In this document: in pieces, positions 35,228 to 43,462 of the stretch
Numbering within the stretch: the first letter of the stretch is position 1
Layout: each line of letters begins with the position of its first letter
Origin: CAKZSB01 sp964573105
GTDB taxonomy: Bacteria > Pseudomonadota > Gammaproteobacteria > Granulosicoccales > Granulosicoccaceae
Direction of reading: 5' to 3'
Length of the DNA: 64,000 bases
NCBI GenBank assembly: GCA_964573105.1
Contig: CAZNIS010000001.1
Span: 186,001-250,000 of the forward strand
Translations under genes and position numbers: made by a program
The notes under the pieces: generated by a model
Seen by the model: the letters and a program-made list of their open reading frames with translations, nothing else
What the model was told of the DNA's origin: nothing
Databases searched by the model: none

Positions 35228-37756
35228 ATGAAACTGTACCAACGCCTTACAATGGTGATGCTCGTGATCGCCTCGAGCGTAGTGGTCGGTGCTGCGTACG
35301 TGTTTCACAATCAGGACATGGGGCACTATCGCGATCGGATTCAGCAACTGATGCTGGATCGCACCGGACGCGACTTGCAAATCAGAGGCGATATCAAAGC
35401 CATTCTGTTTCCCGGTATCGGCCTGTCGTTGCGCGATGTATGGGTTGCGAATGCGGCCGGCTTTGAAGCTGACTCCTTTGCTGAAATTGAGCACGCTCGG
35501 GTACGCCTCGACTGGCTGCCACTGCTCGGTGGCGACATCTCGATCAAGAGTCTCGAGCTGCGCGGCGCGCATTTGAATCTTCAGCGCGACGAAGAAGGCA
35601 GGAGCAACTGGGATGATCTGATGCAGCAGACATCGCTGGTAGAGGCGCGCAGCGACGAAAATGTTTTGCAGGAGATAGAAGCAGCAGCGCCGGTGGCGGG
35701 TTTATTGTCCGTGGGTGAGCTGGTTATCGCAGGCGGGCAGATCAACTGGAACGATCGACAAAACGCGCGTCAGGCCCAATTGCAGAATCTCGCTTTGCAA
35801 TCAGGATCGGTCAGTCTGTTGAGGCCTTTCGATCTGGCAGTGCAGTTTGACGCTGTGCCCAGCAGCGGTGAATTTACCACCAGCCTGTCGGCGCACGCTG
35901 AAGTTGAACTCGATCTGCAACAGAACCGCTTCCACCTGGATCTCGCAAAGCTCGACACCACCACCAATATGGCCGATCGGCCCACCAGTCATCTGAGTTC
36001 GTCTTTGGCCGGCAAGATGGTCGCCGACATGGCCGAGCAGACACTCGAACTCGACTCACTCGTCGGCACCCTGGCCGATATGCCGTTTCGTGGTGAACTG
36101 TACATCGCACAGGTGTTGACTGCGCCCGCCTTGTTCGGAGAGTTACAGGCTGACGGTATCGATGGCGCCAATCTGCTGGTTGACCTGGGTGTGCGGATGC
36201 CGAGAGGATTCGACGGCAATCTGCTGCGGGATGCAAGTATCGACACCCGCCTGCAGTACAGTGCCGGTGAGTTCTCGTTGTCCGGGCTGGTCTTTGAGTC
36301 CGGTGGCATCACGTTGCGCGGCGAACTGTTGGCAAGCAACCTCGCCACCTCGCCTATTTACAGCGCCTCGGTGCGCAGCGAGCGATTCGACGCTCGACCC
36401 TGGGCGGCAGCGCTGGGCTTACAACTGCCGCAGGACCCGGAGCTGTTTCAGAATGTGCAAATCCAGAGCGACATCCGCCAGTCGGGACAGTTGCTGGCGC
36501 TGAATCAGTTGCAAATCCAGATCGACGACACGGTTGTGAGCGGACACATCGAGACAGCCGATATTCTTTCCAGCGTTCAGCCGATCACGTTTGAGCTCAA
36601 CATCGGTGAGATCGACCTGGATCGCTATCGGGATCTGGCGATGATTCAGCATCGCACCGATGATACCGAGCGGTCACCTGCCGATCCGCTTGCCGGCCTG
36701 ATCGGCGAACTGTCATCGCTCGACATTCGCGGACAAGTGGGATTTGATCGCATCAAAGTGGGTGGCGTCGAGCTTGCCAATGTCAAAGTGCCTCTGGTGC
36801 TGCAAGAAGACCTGTTTGAAGTCAGAGAAGCCATCGGCGGGCTGTACTCCGGCTCGGTGTTCGCCACGCTGACGCTGGACGCAAGCGTCGATCCGCCGCG
36901 CAGTTCGGCAACCATGAATCTCAACGGCTTTGAGCTGGGGCCGCTGTTGCAGGATTTCTATCACGGCGACGAGGCTTTGCTGTCAGGTACAGGCAACATC
37001 AATATCGACCTGCACGGTCGCGGGGCGAATTTACCAGAACTGATCGACGGTGCACACGGTGCGCTATCCGCCAGGCTGACCAACGGCACGCTGTATTTTG
37101 TCGATGTGGCAGACGAACTTCGGCGCGCGCGCTCGCGATTGCTCGACACCCCGGAACCGGAAATCGATCAGGAGTCGCAGACGACCTACACTGAATTGAA
37201 TCTGTCGGCTGTTTTTGAAAATCAGCTGCTGCGCAGTGAGGATCTTTCAGTCACGACACCATTGATGCGTATCACCGGGTTGGGAGAATTCGATGTGTTG
37301 ACAGCGGCACTTGATCTCGCCTTAACCGGAACCCTGACGACCGGTACCGGCGAGGGCAATGACGATCTGGTGATTCTCAATGGTTTGCAATTGCCGCTGC
37401 GACTGCGCGGCGATATCGCATCGTTGCATGATAATTTCAGTGGTTTGAGTAAATCCGAGCTGCGTGCAAGCCTGCAAGAGGCGTTGTCGCAACGTCGCGA
37501 TGAACTGCAACAGCAGAATCAGGAATTACAGGACAAGCTCGAACAAAAGCGCGAAACCGAACTCGAGTCAGAGTTGCAGCGCGAGCGGGATTCGGTCGAA
37601 TCCAAGATGGTCAGCGAAGTGCCGACTGCCGCTGAAGAGCAATCGACCAGCGCAGAAGATGATTTCATGCGCGCACTGGAAGACGGCAAAGCCCGATTTG
37701 GTTCGCAGATGAGTGAGGAGACTCGCCGCGAACTGTCCAAACTGCTGGATGAGTAA
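35228..37756 (+). CDS. AsmA-family envelope protein
   Basis: An 842-residue protein with an N-terminal transmembrane helix (about 6-24) and the AsmA signature DRTGRDLQIRGDIKAILFPG followed by GLSLRDVWVANAAGFE. The long middle is beta-rich with repeating strands, as in the elongated lipid-transfer-like AsmA/TamB proteins. An AsmA C-terminal domain is recognisable (NGTLYFVDVADELRRARSRL, then ITGLGEFDVLTAALDLALTG). The last 110 residues are highly charged and predicted coiled coil, an addition beyond the usual end. Role in outer-membrane lipid homeostasis is inferred from relatives. It overlaps mutY by eight bases. Confidence 0.9.
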   Translation: MKLYQRLTMVMLVIASSVVVGAAYVFHNQDMGHYRDRIQQLMLDRTGRDLQIRGDIKAILFPGIGLSLRDVWVANAAGFEADSFAEIEHARVRLDWLPLLGGDISIKSLELRGAHLNLQRDEEGRSNWDDLMQQTSLVEARSDENVLQEIEAAAPVAGLLSVGELVIAGGQINWNDRQNARQAQLQNLALQSGSVSLLRPFDLAVQFDAVPSSGEFTTSLSAHAEVELDLQQNRFHLDLAKLDTTTNMADRPTSHLSSSLAGKMVADMAEQTLELDSLVGTLADMPFRGELYIAQVLTAPALFGELQADGIDGANLLVDLGVRMPRGFDGNLLRDASIDTRLQYSAGEFSLSGLVFESGGITLRGELLASNLATSPIYSASVRSERFDARPWAAALGLQLPQDPELFQNVQIQSDIRQSGQLLALNQLQIQIDDTVVSGHIETADILSSVQPITFELNIGEIDLDRYRDLAMIQHRTDDTERSPADPLAGLIGELSSLDIRGQVGFDRIKVGGVELANVKVPLVLQEDLFEVREAIGGLYSGSVFATLTLDASVDPPRSSATMNLNGFELGPLLQDFYHGDEALLSGTGNINIDLHGRGANLPELIDGAHGALSARLTNGTLYFVDVADELRRARSRLLDTPEPEIDQESQTTYTELNLSAVFENQLLRSEDLSVTTPLMRITGLGEFDVLTAALDLALTGTLTTGTGEGNDDLVILNGLQLPLRLRGDIASLHDNFSGLSKSELRASLQEALSQRRDELQQQNQELQDKLEQKRETELESELQRERDSVESKMVSEVPTAAEEQSTSAEDDFMRALEDGKARFGSQMSEETRRELSKLLDE

Positions 37757-38831
37757 ACCGACGGCGAGCGGGCCCGGTAACGCAGGATTTGCCGAACGCG
37801 TCCTGCAATGGTTTGACCAGCACGGGCGCAAGAATCTGCCGTGGCAACGCGACGCCACCCCCTATCGGGTCTGGGTGTCCGAAATCATGTTGCAGCAGAC
37901 CCAGGTCACCACCGTCATTCCGTACTTCGAGAAATTTCTCAAAAGCTTTCCCGATGTGCAGGCACTGGCCAGCGCGAGCCAGGACCAGGTGCTGGCGCAC
38001 TGGTCTGGCCTCGGCTACTACGCGCGCGCGCGCAACCTCCACGCTGCGGCCAGGACCGTGGTGGATAACCACAACGGTGAGTTTCCAGCCACGGTGGATG
38101 AATTGACGCAATTGCCGGGTATTGGTCGCTCGACCGCTGGCGCCATCGTTAGTCTGGCCAGTGCAGGCTATGCCCCCATCCTCGATGGCAATGTCAAACG
38201 AGTGCTGTGCCGCTTCCACGCGATCGACGGCTGGCCGGGTAAGGCCGGCGTGCAAAAGACGCTGTGGGCGCTCAGTGAGACATTGACGCCCGAGCATCGA
38301 ACCGGCGAGTTTAATCAGGCGATGATGGATCTTGGAGCCACCCTGTGCACTCGATCGTCGCCGGCTTGTATGCGCTGTCCGCTGGAGACCGAGTGTCGGG
38401 CCAAAGCCTTGGGCGAGCCCACCCGCTGGCCGCACAAGAAACCCAAAGTCGACAAGCCGGTACGCGATGTCTGGATGTTGATCGCTCGCGACAGCAACCG
38501 CGGCGTGCTGCTCTACCGCCGACCGCCAGCCGGACTGTGGGGCGGGCTATGGGGCTTTCCCGAATACCAGAGCGCAGACGAGCTGCTAAGCGCTGCAGGC
38601 GGCTTCGCGCATTTCGCGCAGGATGATGTGCGTCACTGGGATGTCCTGAGACACTCGTTTACTCACTTTGATCTGAACATCCATCCGGTCCATATAGACT
38701 TGAACAGCGCGGCTGCCTCCACCATCATGGACGGCGAGGAGACGGTTTGGTTTGGCGGCGGACCGTTGCCCGGTGGCCTTGCCGCACCGGTCGCCAAATT
38801 ACTGAACCTCGCCACCGAATCAATGCTTTAA
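37749..38831 (+). CDS. mutY: A/G-specific adenine DNA glycosylase
   Basis: MutY removes adenine opposite 8-oxoguanine. From ATG 37749 (overlapping the asmA stop as ATGAGTAA) it has 360 residues. The catalytic Glu45 lies in SEIMLQQTQV, the helix-hairpin-helix is LPGIGRSTAGAI (122-133) with Asp146 in ILDGNVKRV, and the 4Fe-4S ligands are Cys200, Cys207, Cys210 and Cys216. The C-terminal NUDIX-like domain for 8-oxoG recognition has GLWGGLWGFPEY. It is followed by yggX, the conserved gammaproteobacterial order. It joins xthA as a base-excision-repair gene in this window. Confidence 0.97.
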   Translation: MSKPTASGPGNAGFAERVLQWFDQHGRKNLPWQRDATPYRVWVSEIMLQQTQVTTVIPYFEKFLKSFPDVQALASASQDQVLAHWSGLGYYARARNLHAAARTVVDNHNGEFPATVDELTQLPGIGRSTAGAIVSLASAGYAPILDGNVKRVLCRFHAIDGWPGKAGVQKTLWALSETLTPEHRTGEFNQAMMDLGATLCTRSSPACMRCPLETECRAKALGEPTRWPHKKPKVDKPVRDVWMLIARDSNRGVLLYRRPPAGLWGGLWGFPEYQSADELLSAAGGFAHFAQDDVRHWDVLRHSFTHFDLNIHPVHIDLNSAAASTIMDGEETVWFGGGPLPGGLAAPVAKLLNLATESML

Positions 38832-38841
38832 GGAGCCGACA

Positions 38842-39114
38842 ATGGCACGAATGGTCAATTGCGTAAAACTGGGACGCGAGGCGGAAGGCCTTGATCGGCC
38901 CACCTATCCCGGGGATCTGGGCAAGCGAATCTGGCAGAGTGTCTCCAAAGAAGCCTGGCAGAGCTGGCTCGGGCATCAGACCATGCTGATCAACGAATAC
39001 CGCCTGACGCCGGTCGATCCAAAGGCGCGAAAGTTCCTCGAAGAAGAGATGGACAAGTTTTTCTTCGGTGGCGGATCTGCGATGCCCGACGGCTACGTAC
39101 CAGAGGAAGGCTGA
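38842..39114 (+). CDS. yggX: Fe(II)-trafficking / oxidative-damage protection protein YggX
   Basis: A 90-residue YggX with the conserved Cys7 in MARMVNCVKLGREAEGLDR, then GKRIWQSVSKEAWQSWL and NEYRL. It protects iron-sulfur enzymes such as MutY from oxidative damage. Start ATG has AAGGAG six bases upstream. It lies 10 bases after mutY and is probably co-transcribed with it and asmA. Confidence 0.97.
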   Translation: MARMVNCVKLGREAEGLDRPTYPGDLGKRIWQSVSKEAWQSWLGHQTMLINEYRLTPVDPKARKFLEEEMDKFFFGGGSAMPDGYVPEEG

Positions 39115-39183
39115 GCCGACTCGTCGGGGTGCCGGCAAAGTCGGGAAGCGGTTCGTAACGTCGGCAAAAAAGCGTCGCCGGAC

Positions 39184-39212
39184 TTGACTCGAACCGCTCC
39201 AATAGGTCTAAT
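39184..39212 (+). promoter_or_regulatory. Sigma-70 promoter for tRNA-Phe
   Basis: TTGACT (39184-39189), a 17-base spacer, and TCTAAT (39207-39212). A GC-rich ACGCGGC follows the -10, the discriminator type expected for stringently controlled stable-RNA promoters. The tRNA begins about 66 bases downstream. Confidence 0.75.
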
Positions 39213-39278
39213 ACGCGGCTTGGGTCAGCGTCAGATTGCAACGATCTGGCCAGTGCGGTACCAGGCGATGTACTCAAT

Positions 39279-39354
39279 GGCCAGGTAGCTCAGTCGGTAG
39301 AGCAGGGGACTGAAAATCCCCGTGTCGGCGGTTCGATTCCGTCCCTGGCCACCA
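39279..39354 (+). tRNA. tRNA-Phe (GAA)
   Basis: A 76-base cloverleaf with CCA encoded. The acceptor stem pairs GGCCAGG with CCTGGCC. The anticodon stem GGGGA/TCCCC holds the loop CTGAAAA, so the anticodon is GAA at 39312-39314. The T-arm shows GTTCGATTC. The accessory patch begins immediately downstream. Confidence 0.98.
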
Positions 39355-39518
39355 TAATAAACACAACTTGCAACAACACCCTGCAACAGCAACATTGTCA
39401 AGGGCCGCGTAAGGGACGGTTTCCCTCAGACACTATGGCTTTTAGTGGCCATTCGACCATCACCTAAACCGAGCAAAACGCTGTCGCTCGCACAACGCCT
39501 TCACCGCGCAGACCTGGT

Positions 39519-39899
39519 CTATGTCGCTTCGACACGTGCAACAGCGAAGGCCCTTAGCACAGCCAGAATCGCTGCACGCTGATCCTCATTTATTTTTGAC
39601 AAATGTTCGACTATCTCCGGATCAAGCACGGATGTTTTGTCACTGCCCGCACCACCTGGGCTGGCACCATCTAGCAACTCGCTAGCCTCGATCCCAAGCG
39701 CAATTGCGATCTGTTGCAACTCTTGCACGCTCGGCTGTCTATACCCGCGCTCGTAGTGGGATATTCGCGACTGCGGATCTGCGCCGGGATAACCGCAACG
39801 TCTAGCCAGCTCAGCCTGGGTTAGTCCCTTCGATTCTCTCAGCCGCTTAATCGCCATGCCGACCGATTCTCGGGTGTACTGTTTTTTATCTGGTGTCAT
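39519..39899 (-). CDS. XRE-family transcriptional regulator
   Basis: A 126-residue cytosolic regulator. Residues 13-70 form a Cro/CI-type helix-turn-helix: AIKRLRESKGLTQAELARRC, then SRISHYERGYRQPSVQELQQ and IALGIEASELL. The C-terminal 50 residues are a helical tail without a peptidase or ligand domain. It lies alone in the patch between tRNA-Phe and the HTH/PIN pair and is divergent from the latter. The target is unknown; a phage- or island-type repressor is plausible. Confidence 0.87.
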   Translation of the reverse strand: MTPDKKQYTRESVGMAIKRLRESKGLTQAELARRCGYPGADPQSRISHYERGYRQPSVQELQQIAIALGIEASELLDGASPGGAGSDKTSVLDPEIVEHLSKINEDQRAAILAVLRAFAVARVEAT

Positions 39900-40056
39900 G
39901 ATAGATTACGTTTTGTCACTTTGATTTTGGCATCTTATGACTATTAACGTCATGCTGCAAGACGAATCGTTTACTCTGTGGTTTTGTCAGTTTTCTCTCA
40001 GCACAAAAAAATGGCGCGGTGGCCAGGTTTTCAGTACCGCTATGGCATGGCCAGCG

Positions 40057-40200
40057 TCAGGCTTTGATCAGCTCCAGCACTGCATTTTGTGTGTGCTCGT
40101 TGCTGGAGCGACTCGACACCAGCTCATCGAGGGCCTCGCGCGCGTCAACCGCCAGCGGCGTACCGAGCGCATCAGCCAGACGACAGCCGTTCTCAACGAA
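40057..40200 (-). pseudogene. Decayed C-terminal coding remnant
   Basis: On the minus strand a 47-codon frame with good codon character reads FVENGCRLADALGTPLAVDA and continues to a TGA at 40057. It has no start codon and is closed upstream by a TAG. Beyond that TAG the same frame continues as ILLAQLIVLIA, which would run smoothly into it, so it looks like the end of a broken gene. I do not recognise the family. The stretch 39900-40394 otherwise holds no gene I can support; a 109-residue plus-strand frame at 39937-40266 lies over this remnant and lacks domain character. Confidence 0.35.
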
Positions 40201-40394
40201 CTAGGCAATCAGGACGATCAGTTGCGCGAGCAAGATAGTTTACGGAAATGGCGAATGTGTCGATAACCTGTATTGCGAATATTGCGAATAGCCCCTACAC
40301 TGTCACGAACACGATACGTCGTTAGAAAACTACGAATCGTGGTTAATTTCGATCTAGAAACGTCATCTGTCGGCACAAAATTAGGAGAGCTGTC

Positions 40395-40859
40395 ATGACT
40401 ATCCCAGCCAGTTTCAGCGAGCCTTTGGGTGAGCGCTTGCCAAATGCGGACGAGAGTGATTGTGCAAATCAGTTGCGTCGGATTATTGCAGCTCAAACAC
40501 AAGAGGATGGCGAAGTTGTTCTCGATCTGATGGATGGTGGTGAGCCCGTACGAGTCGCACTGAATAAACAGCTTTCTTCGCTATTGTTGGAATTGTTGCG
40601 GGTTGTCGGCCGCGGTGATGCGGTAACTTTGGTTCCAGTATCCCAGCAGCTCACTACACAACAAGCGGCAGACATGCTCAATGTTTCGCGTCCGTATCTC
40701 ATTGACAAGTTGCTGGATACTGAAGTGATTCCCCACACTAAGATTGGTAGACACAGACGGATATCCGCTGCCGATGTTTTCGCCTATAGAAAATCAAGAC
40801 AGCAGCAACGCGCACAATCGCTCTCTGAGCTGGCTCAGCTCGATGCAGACTTGCTATAG
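40395..40859 (+). CDS. HTH (excisionase-type) protein, probable antitoxin
   Basis: A 154-residue protein. The C-terminal third is a MerR/excisionase-like helix-turn-helix: LTTQQAADMLNVSRPYLIDK (about 86-105), then VIPHTKIGRHRRISAADVFA. The N-terminal 80 residues are acidic and mixed alpha/beta. This architecture, placed directly before a PIN-domain gene, is a known toxin-antitoxin arrangement in which the HTH protein binds both the PIN toxin and the promoter. The stop codon abuts the PIN start. The codon use and lower GC differ from the flanking core genes. Confidence 0.8.
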   Translation: MTIPASFSEPLGERLPNADESDCANQLRRIIAAQTQEDGEVVLDLMDGGEPVRVALNKQLSSLLLELLRVVGRGDAVTLVPVSQQLTTQQAADMLNVSRPYLIDKLLDTEVIPHTKIGRHRRISAADVFAYRKSRQQQRAQSLSELAQLDADLL

Positions 40860-41453
40860 GTGTTTGCGAATCGGTTCACAGCGCTATTGGATGCTTGCTC
40901 CCTAGTTGGTGCGCTTAGCCGAAATACGCTGTTATCACTAGCTGAGGCGGAGTTGTATCGCCCTAGGTGGTCGAGAGAAATTCTCGACGAAACAACACAA
41001 GCAATTGGTGGAATTCTTGCCAAACACGGTGAAGATAGTAGTAAAGAGAAAGCGTTACGCCATGTAGAAAAAATTGAAACCTCTTTTCCGGAAGGAGCAG
41101 TAGAGGATTTTGATGAACTGCAGAATAGCCTACAGGGATACTTGAGCGATCCTCGCGACACACATGTACTTGCTGCAGCGTTGAAATGCCGGGCATCAGT
41201 TATCGTGACCGAGAACATCAAGCACTTCCCCGAAGACGTGTTAGCAAGCCTAAACCTTGAAGCATTGACTCCAGATAACTTCATTGCCAACACGATAGAC
41301 CTCAGTCAGCAGAAAGCGATTGCTGCAATTGCTCAAATGAGAGGTAGGTTTTCAAGGCCTGAACTCAGCGGAAATGATCTCCTGCTGACTTATGAGAAGC
41401 GTGGCTTTTTGCAAACCGCCGATATTTTGAGAGTTCACGTTATGAACCTATGA
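40860..41453 (+). CDS. PIN-domain ribonuclease, probable toxin
   Basis: A 197-residue protein, GTG start directly following the antitoxin TAG. PIN-domain acidic residues are visible: Asp11 in ALLDACSLVGAL, Glu40/Glu44 in WSREILDE, and Asp100 in LSDPRDTHVLAAALKCRA, then VIVTENIKHFP where the fourth acidic position is Asn. PIN toxins cleave RNA, and the last 60 residues are an additional helical region. Toxin activity is inferred from domain and pairing. Noticeably more AT-rich than neighbouring core genes. Confidence 0.82.
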   Translation: MFANRFTALLDACSLVGALSRNTLLSLAEAELYRPRWSREILDETTQAIGGILAKHGEDSSKEKALRHVEKIETSFPEGAVEDFDELQNSLQGYLSDPRDTHVLAAALKCRASVIVTENIKHFPEDVLASLNLEALTPDNFIANTIDLSQQKAIAAIAQMRGRFSRPELSGNDLLLTYEKRGFLQTADILRVHVMNL

Positions 41454-41711
41454 AGAGTAAGCGCAACAGCCATGGACAACCATCGGATGCCAACTCAAGC
41501 CCAAGCGAACCTGTGGTGCATTTGGTGGTGCAATTCCAAGGAAAATTGAATTTAGTTAATCACAACAGAGAATTACCTGATTGATTCGGTCGGGCCCCTT
41601 ACCACCATTCACTGCTTGCTCCGGCATCCTGCTTTTCGTTCCCTCTTACCTCTCTGCGAATGTCGCAGCGGTGTGGCGTAGAATACGCTCACTTTAGAAA
41701 CTGGCACAGTT

Positions 41712-42386
41712 ATGACAAGCGAAGACGCGCAAAGCAAATTCAACCTGCAGGTGATTCCAGTAACCGCGTTGCAGCAGAACGCGATGATCTTCTGGTCGTC
41801 AGAGTCGAAGCAGGGTGTGCTGATCGATCCGGGTGGTGAGGTCGATCGTCTGCTGGCGGCGGTTGACGAGTTGGGCATTTCCATTGTGCAGATCTGGCTG
41901 ACGCATGGTCACATCGATCACGTCGGCGGTGCGGCGGCGGCAAGGCGAGCGCTCGAATGCGAGATTATCGGGCCGCACCCGGATGATCAGTGGTTACTGG
42001 ATGAGCTGGAGGCTGGCAAGTATGGGATCGAAGAAGCTGAACCGTTTTCCCCGGATCGCTACCTTCAGGATGGCGATACAGCCGAGCTCGACGGGCTGAC
42101 ATTCCAGGTGCTGCACTGTCCGGGGCACTCGCCTGGGCACGTCGTATTCTACCAGCCTGAACTTGCCTTTGCCTTCATGGGCGATGTGCTGTTCAAGGGC
42201 TCGATTGGCCGCACCGATCTGCCGCGCGGCAACCACGAGCAGTTAATTGATTCGATCGTTACAAAGTTGTGGCCATTGCCGCGCGCAGTGCAGTTTGTAC
42301 CCGGGCATGGCCCCGCCTCGACTCTGGACGAAGAGCGCCGCAGCAATGCCTATGTGGCGGACTCGATTTTGTCACCGAATAGTTGA
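41712..42386 (+). CDS. MBL-fold hydrolase, glyoxalase II-like
   Basis: A 224-residue metallo-beta-lactamase-fold enzyme. The metal motif is LTHGHIDHVGG (THxHxDH), with further ligands in CPGHSPGHVVFY, MGDVLFKGSIGRTD and PGHGPAST. Length and motif spacing match the YcbL/GloB-like group that hydrolyses thioesters such as S-lactoylglutathione; the exact substrate is not determined. ATG 41712. It is convergent with the histidine phosphatase. Confidence 0.9.
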   Translation: MTSEDAQSKFNLQVIPVTALQQNAMIFWSSESKQGVLIDPGGEVDRLLAAVDELGISIVQIWLTHGHIDHVGGAAAARRALECEIIGPHPDDQWLLDELEAGKYGIEEAEPFSPDRYLQDGDTAELDGLTFQVLHCPGHSPGHVVFYQPELAFAFMGDVLFKGSIGRTDLPRGNHEQLIDSIVTKLWPLPRAVQFVPGHGPASTLDEERRSNAYVADSILSPNS

Positions 42387-42427
42387 CCGCTGTACCGCCA
42401 TTGTTCTGGTAGATGACAGGTAATTGC

Positions 42428-43045
42428 TCAAACGGGTGCGCCGTGCTGGCCGGAAGGATTGTGTGCGGCCATCAGATCCGATAGATGGTCTGCGTCTGCG
42501 ACCAACTGCGTCAGGTGTGGCGGGCTTCTGTCGAACATGGTGATGCTGGTGTTTTCAAAGTGCTCCGGCACGGCCTGCCTAAGCTGCAGGTGAGTCGCTG
42601 CCATCTCTTTGATGACCAGCCCGTGGCTTACAACGGCGAGCGTTTGACTGCTCGTTTGCGCGAACTGCAATATTTCGGCGAAGGCGCTGGCAACGCGCTG
42701 TCGAAACACTGTCCACGACTCGCCGTTCGGCGGTGAATAGTCGCTGGCCATTGGATTGACATCCAGGTCGCTGTAGCGCTTGCCGCGCAGGTCGCCAAAA
42801 TTGCGCTCGTGCAGTGTGGTGGAATACTCCACTGGCAATTGCAGCTCCCGAGAGATGGCACCGGCTGTTTGCGCGGCACGCGTCATGTCGCTGCTTAGAA
42901 TTCGATCGATGTTTTGGTCTCGCAGACGCACGGCGAGAAGCTCGGCCTGTTTTTCTCCCAGTTCGCTCAATGGCGTTTGCGGTGGCTGCAGTACTCTTGC
43001 ACGGTTGAGATCGGTTTCGCCGTGGCGAATCAGAATGATAGTCAT
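42428..43045 (-). CDS. Histidine phosphatase (phosphoglycerate mutase-like)
   Basis: A 205-residue protein of the branch-1 histidine phosphatase superfamily. ATG 43045 gives MTIILIRHGETDLNRARVLQ with the catalytic His in RHGE; the frame extends to 43213 without support. Other motifs are ILSSDMTRAAQTA, LHERNFGDLRGKRY and TLAVVSHGLVIKEMA with the second catalytic His. It may be a cofactor-dependent mutase or a small-molecule phosphatase; sequence alone does not say which. Confidence 0.88.
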   Translation of the reverse strand: MTIILIRHGETDLNRARVLQPPQTPLSELGEKQAELLAVRLRDQNIDRILSSDMTRAAQTAGAISRELQLPVEYSTTLHERNFGDLRGKRYSDLDVNPMASDYSPPNGESWTVFRQRVASAFAEILQFAQTSSQTLAVVSHGLVIKEMAATHLQLRQAVPEHFENTSITMFDRSPPHLTQLVADADHLSDLMAAHNPSGQHGAPV

Positions 43046-43462
43046 ATGAAGGTGGCGTGCTCGGCGCTTGCGGATGTTTGCAGACGGGATTCTCTGCGTG
43101 GTGATAATAACAAAATGACTATTTGTTGACGGCGGCGGCGTGCGCCTTCGCGATGGAGTGGCCGAATGGTTGCTGCCGATAACGAATTTCCGCAGCGTTG
43201 TGAATTTGTTCATTAGCAGTGGGGTTTATAAGAGGGCAAAAATATCCGGGCAGGAATGCGGTACAAAAATTGGGTTGTCAACGGAGTGCCTGTCGAGTGT
43301 TTTTGCATTCGAAGTCCATTGGCAGCCCATCGGTGGTAACTGTCGCCCGGCAGATGCGTGGCTGATAAACCAATAAAGAGGTGAGAGTGCGAACACTTCG
43401 ATAGCTTCTGGGCCCTGTGCCGCTGTGCGTGGCAGGGCCGACTGATTGCCAAGGAAGCTTGA
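43046..43462. other. Divergent intergenic region, 417 bases
   Basis: It lies between the histidine phosphatase and the giant lipoprotein gene and should contain both promoters. Apart from the leader hairpin at 43411-43439, I see no site I can support. Short frames at 43140 and elsewhere have no domain character. Confidence 0.5.
43411..43439 (+). promoter_or_regulatory. Leader hairpin ahead of the giant lipoprotein gene
   Basis: GGCCCTGTGCC pairs with GGCAGGGCC, leaving a single-base bulge, around a nine-base loop. It ends 23 bases before the start codon and just ahead of the AAGGAA ribosome binding site, a position where it could influence translation initiation. Confidence 0.4.

Noticed and set aside
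40018..40027. GGTGGCCAGG, an inverted copy of ten bases of the tRNA-Phe 3' end
   Set aside because: It is short and inverted, whereas an attachment-site duplicate should be a longer direct repeat. Chance is the likelier cause.
39937..40266. A 109-codon plus-strand frame between the XRE regulator and the HTH/PIN pair
   Set aside because: Its composition is mixed, no motif is visible, and it overlaps a minus-strand remnant that looks more coding.
41581..41608. GATTCGGTCGGGCCCC with nearby ACCACC, suggestive of a tRNA 3' end and possible attachment remnant
   Set aside because: It does not match tRNA-Phe closely, and no tRNA body precedes it.
43155..43180. GGAGTGGCCGAATGGTTG, resembling the 5' end of a tRNA-Ser
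   Set aside because: No matching acceptor, anticodon or T-arm follows within tRNA length.
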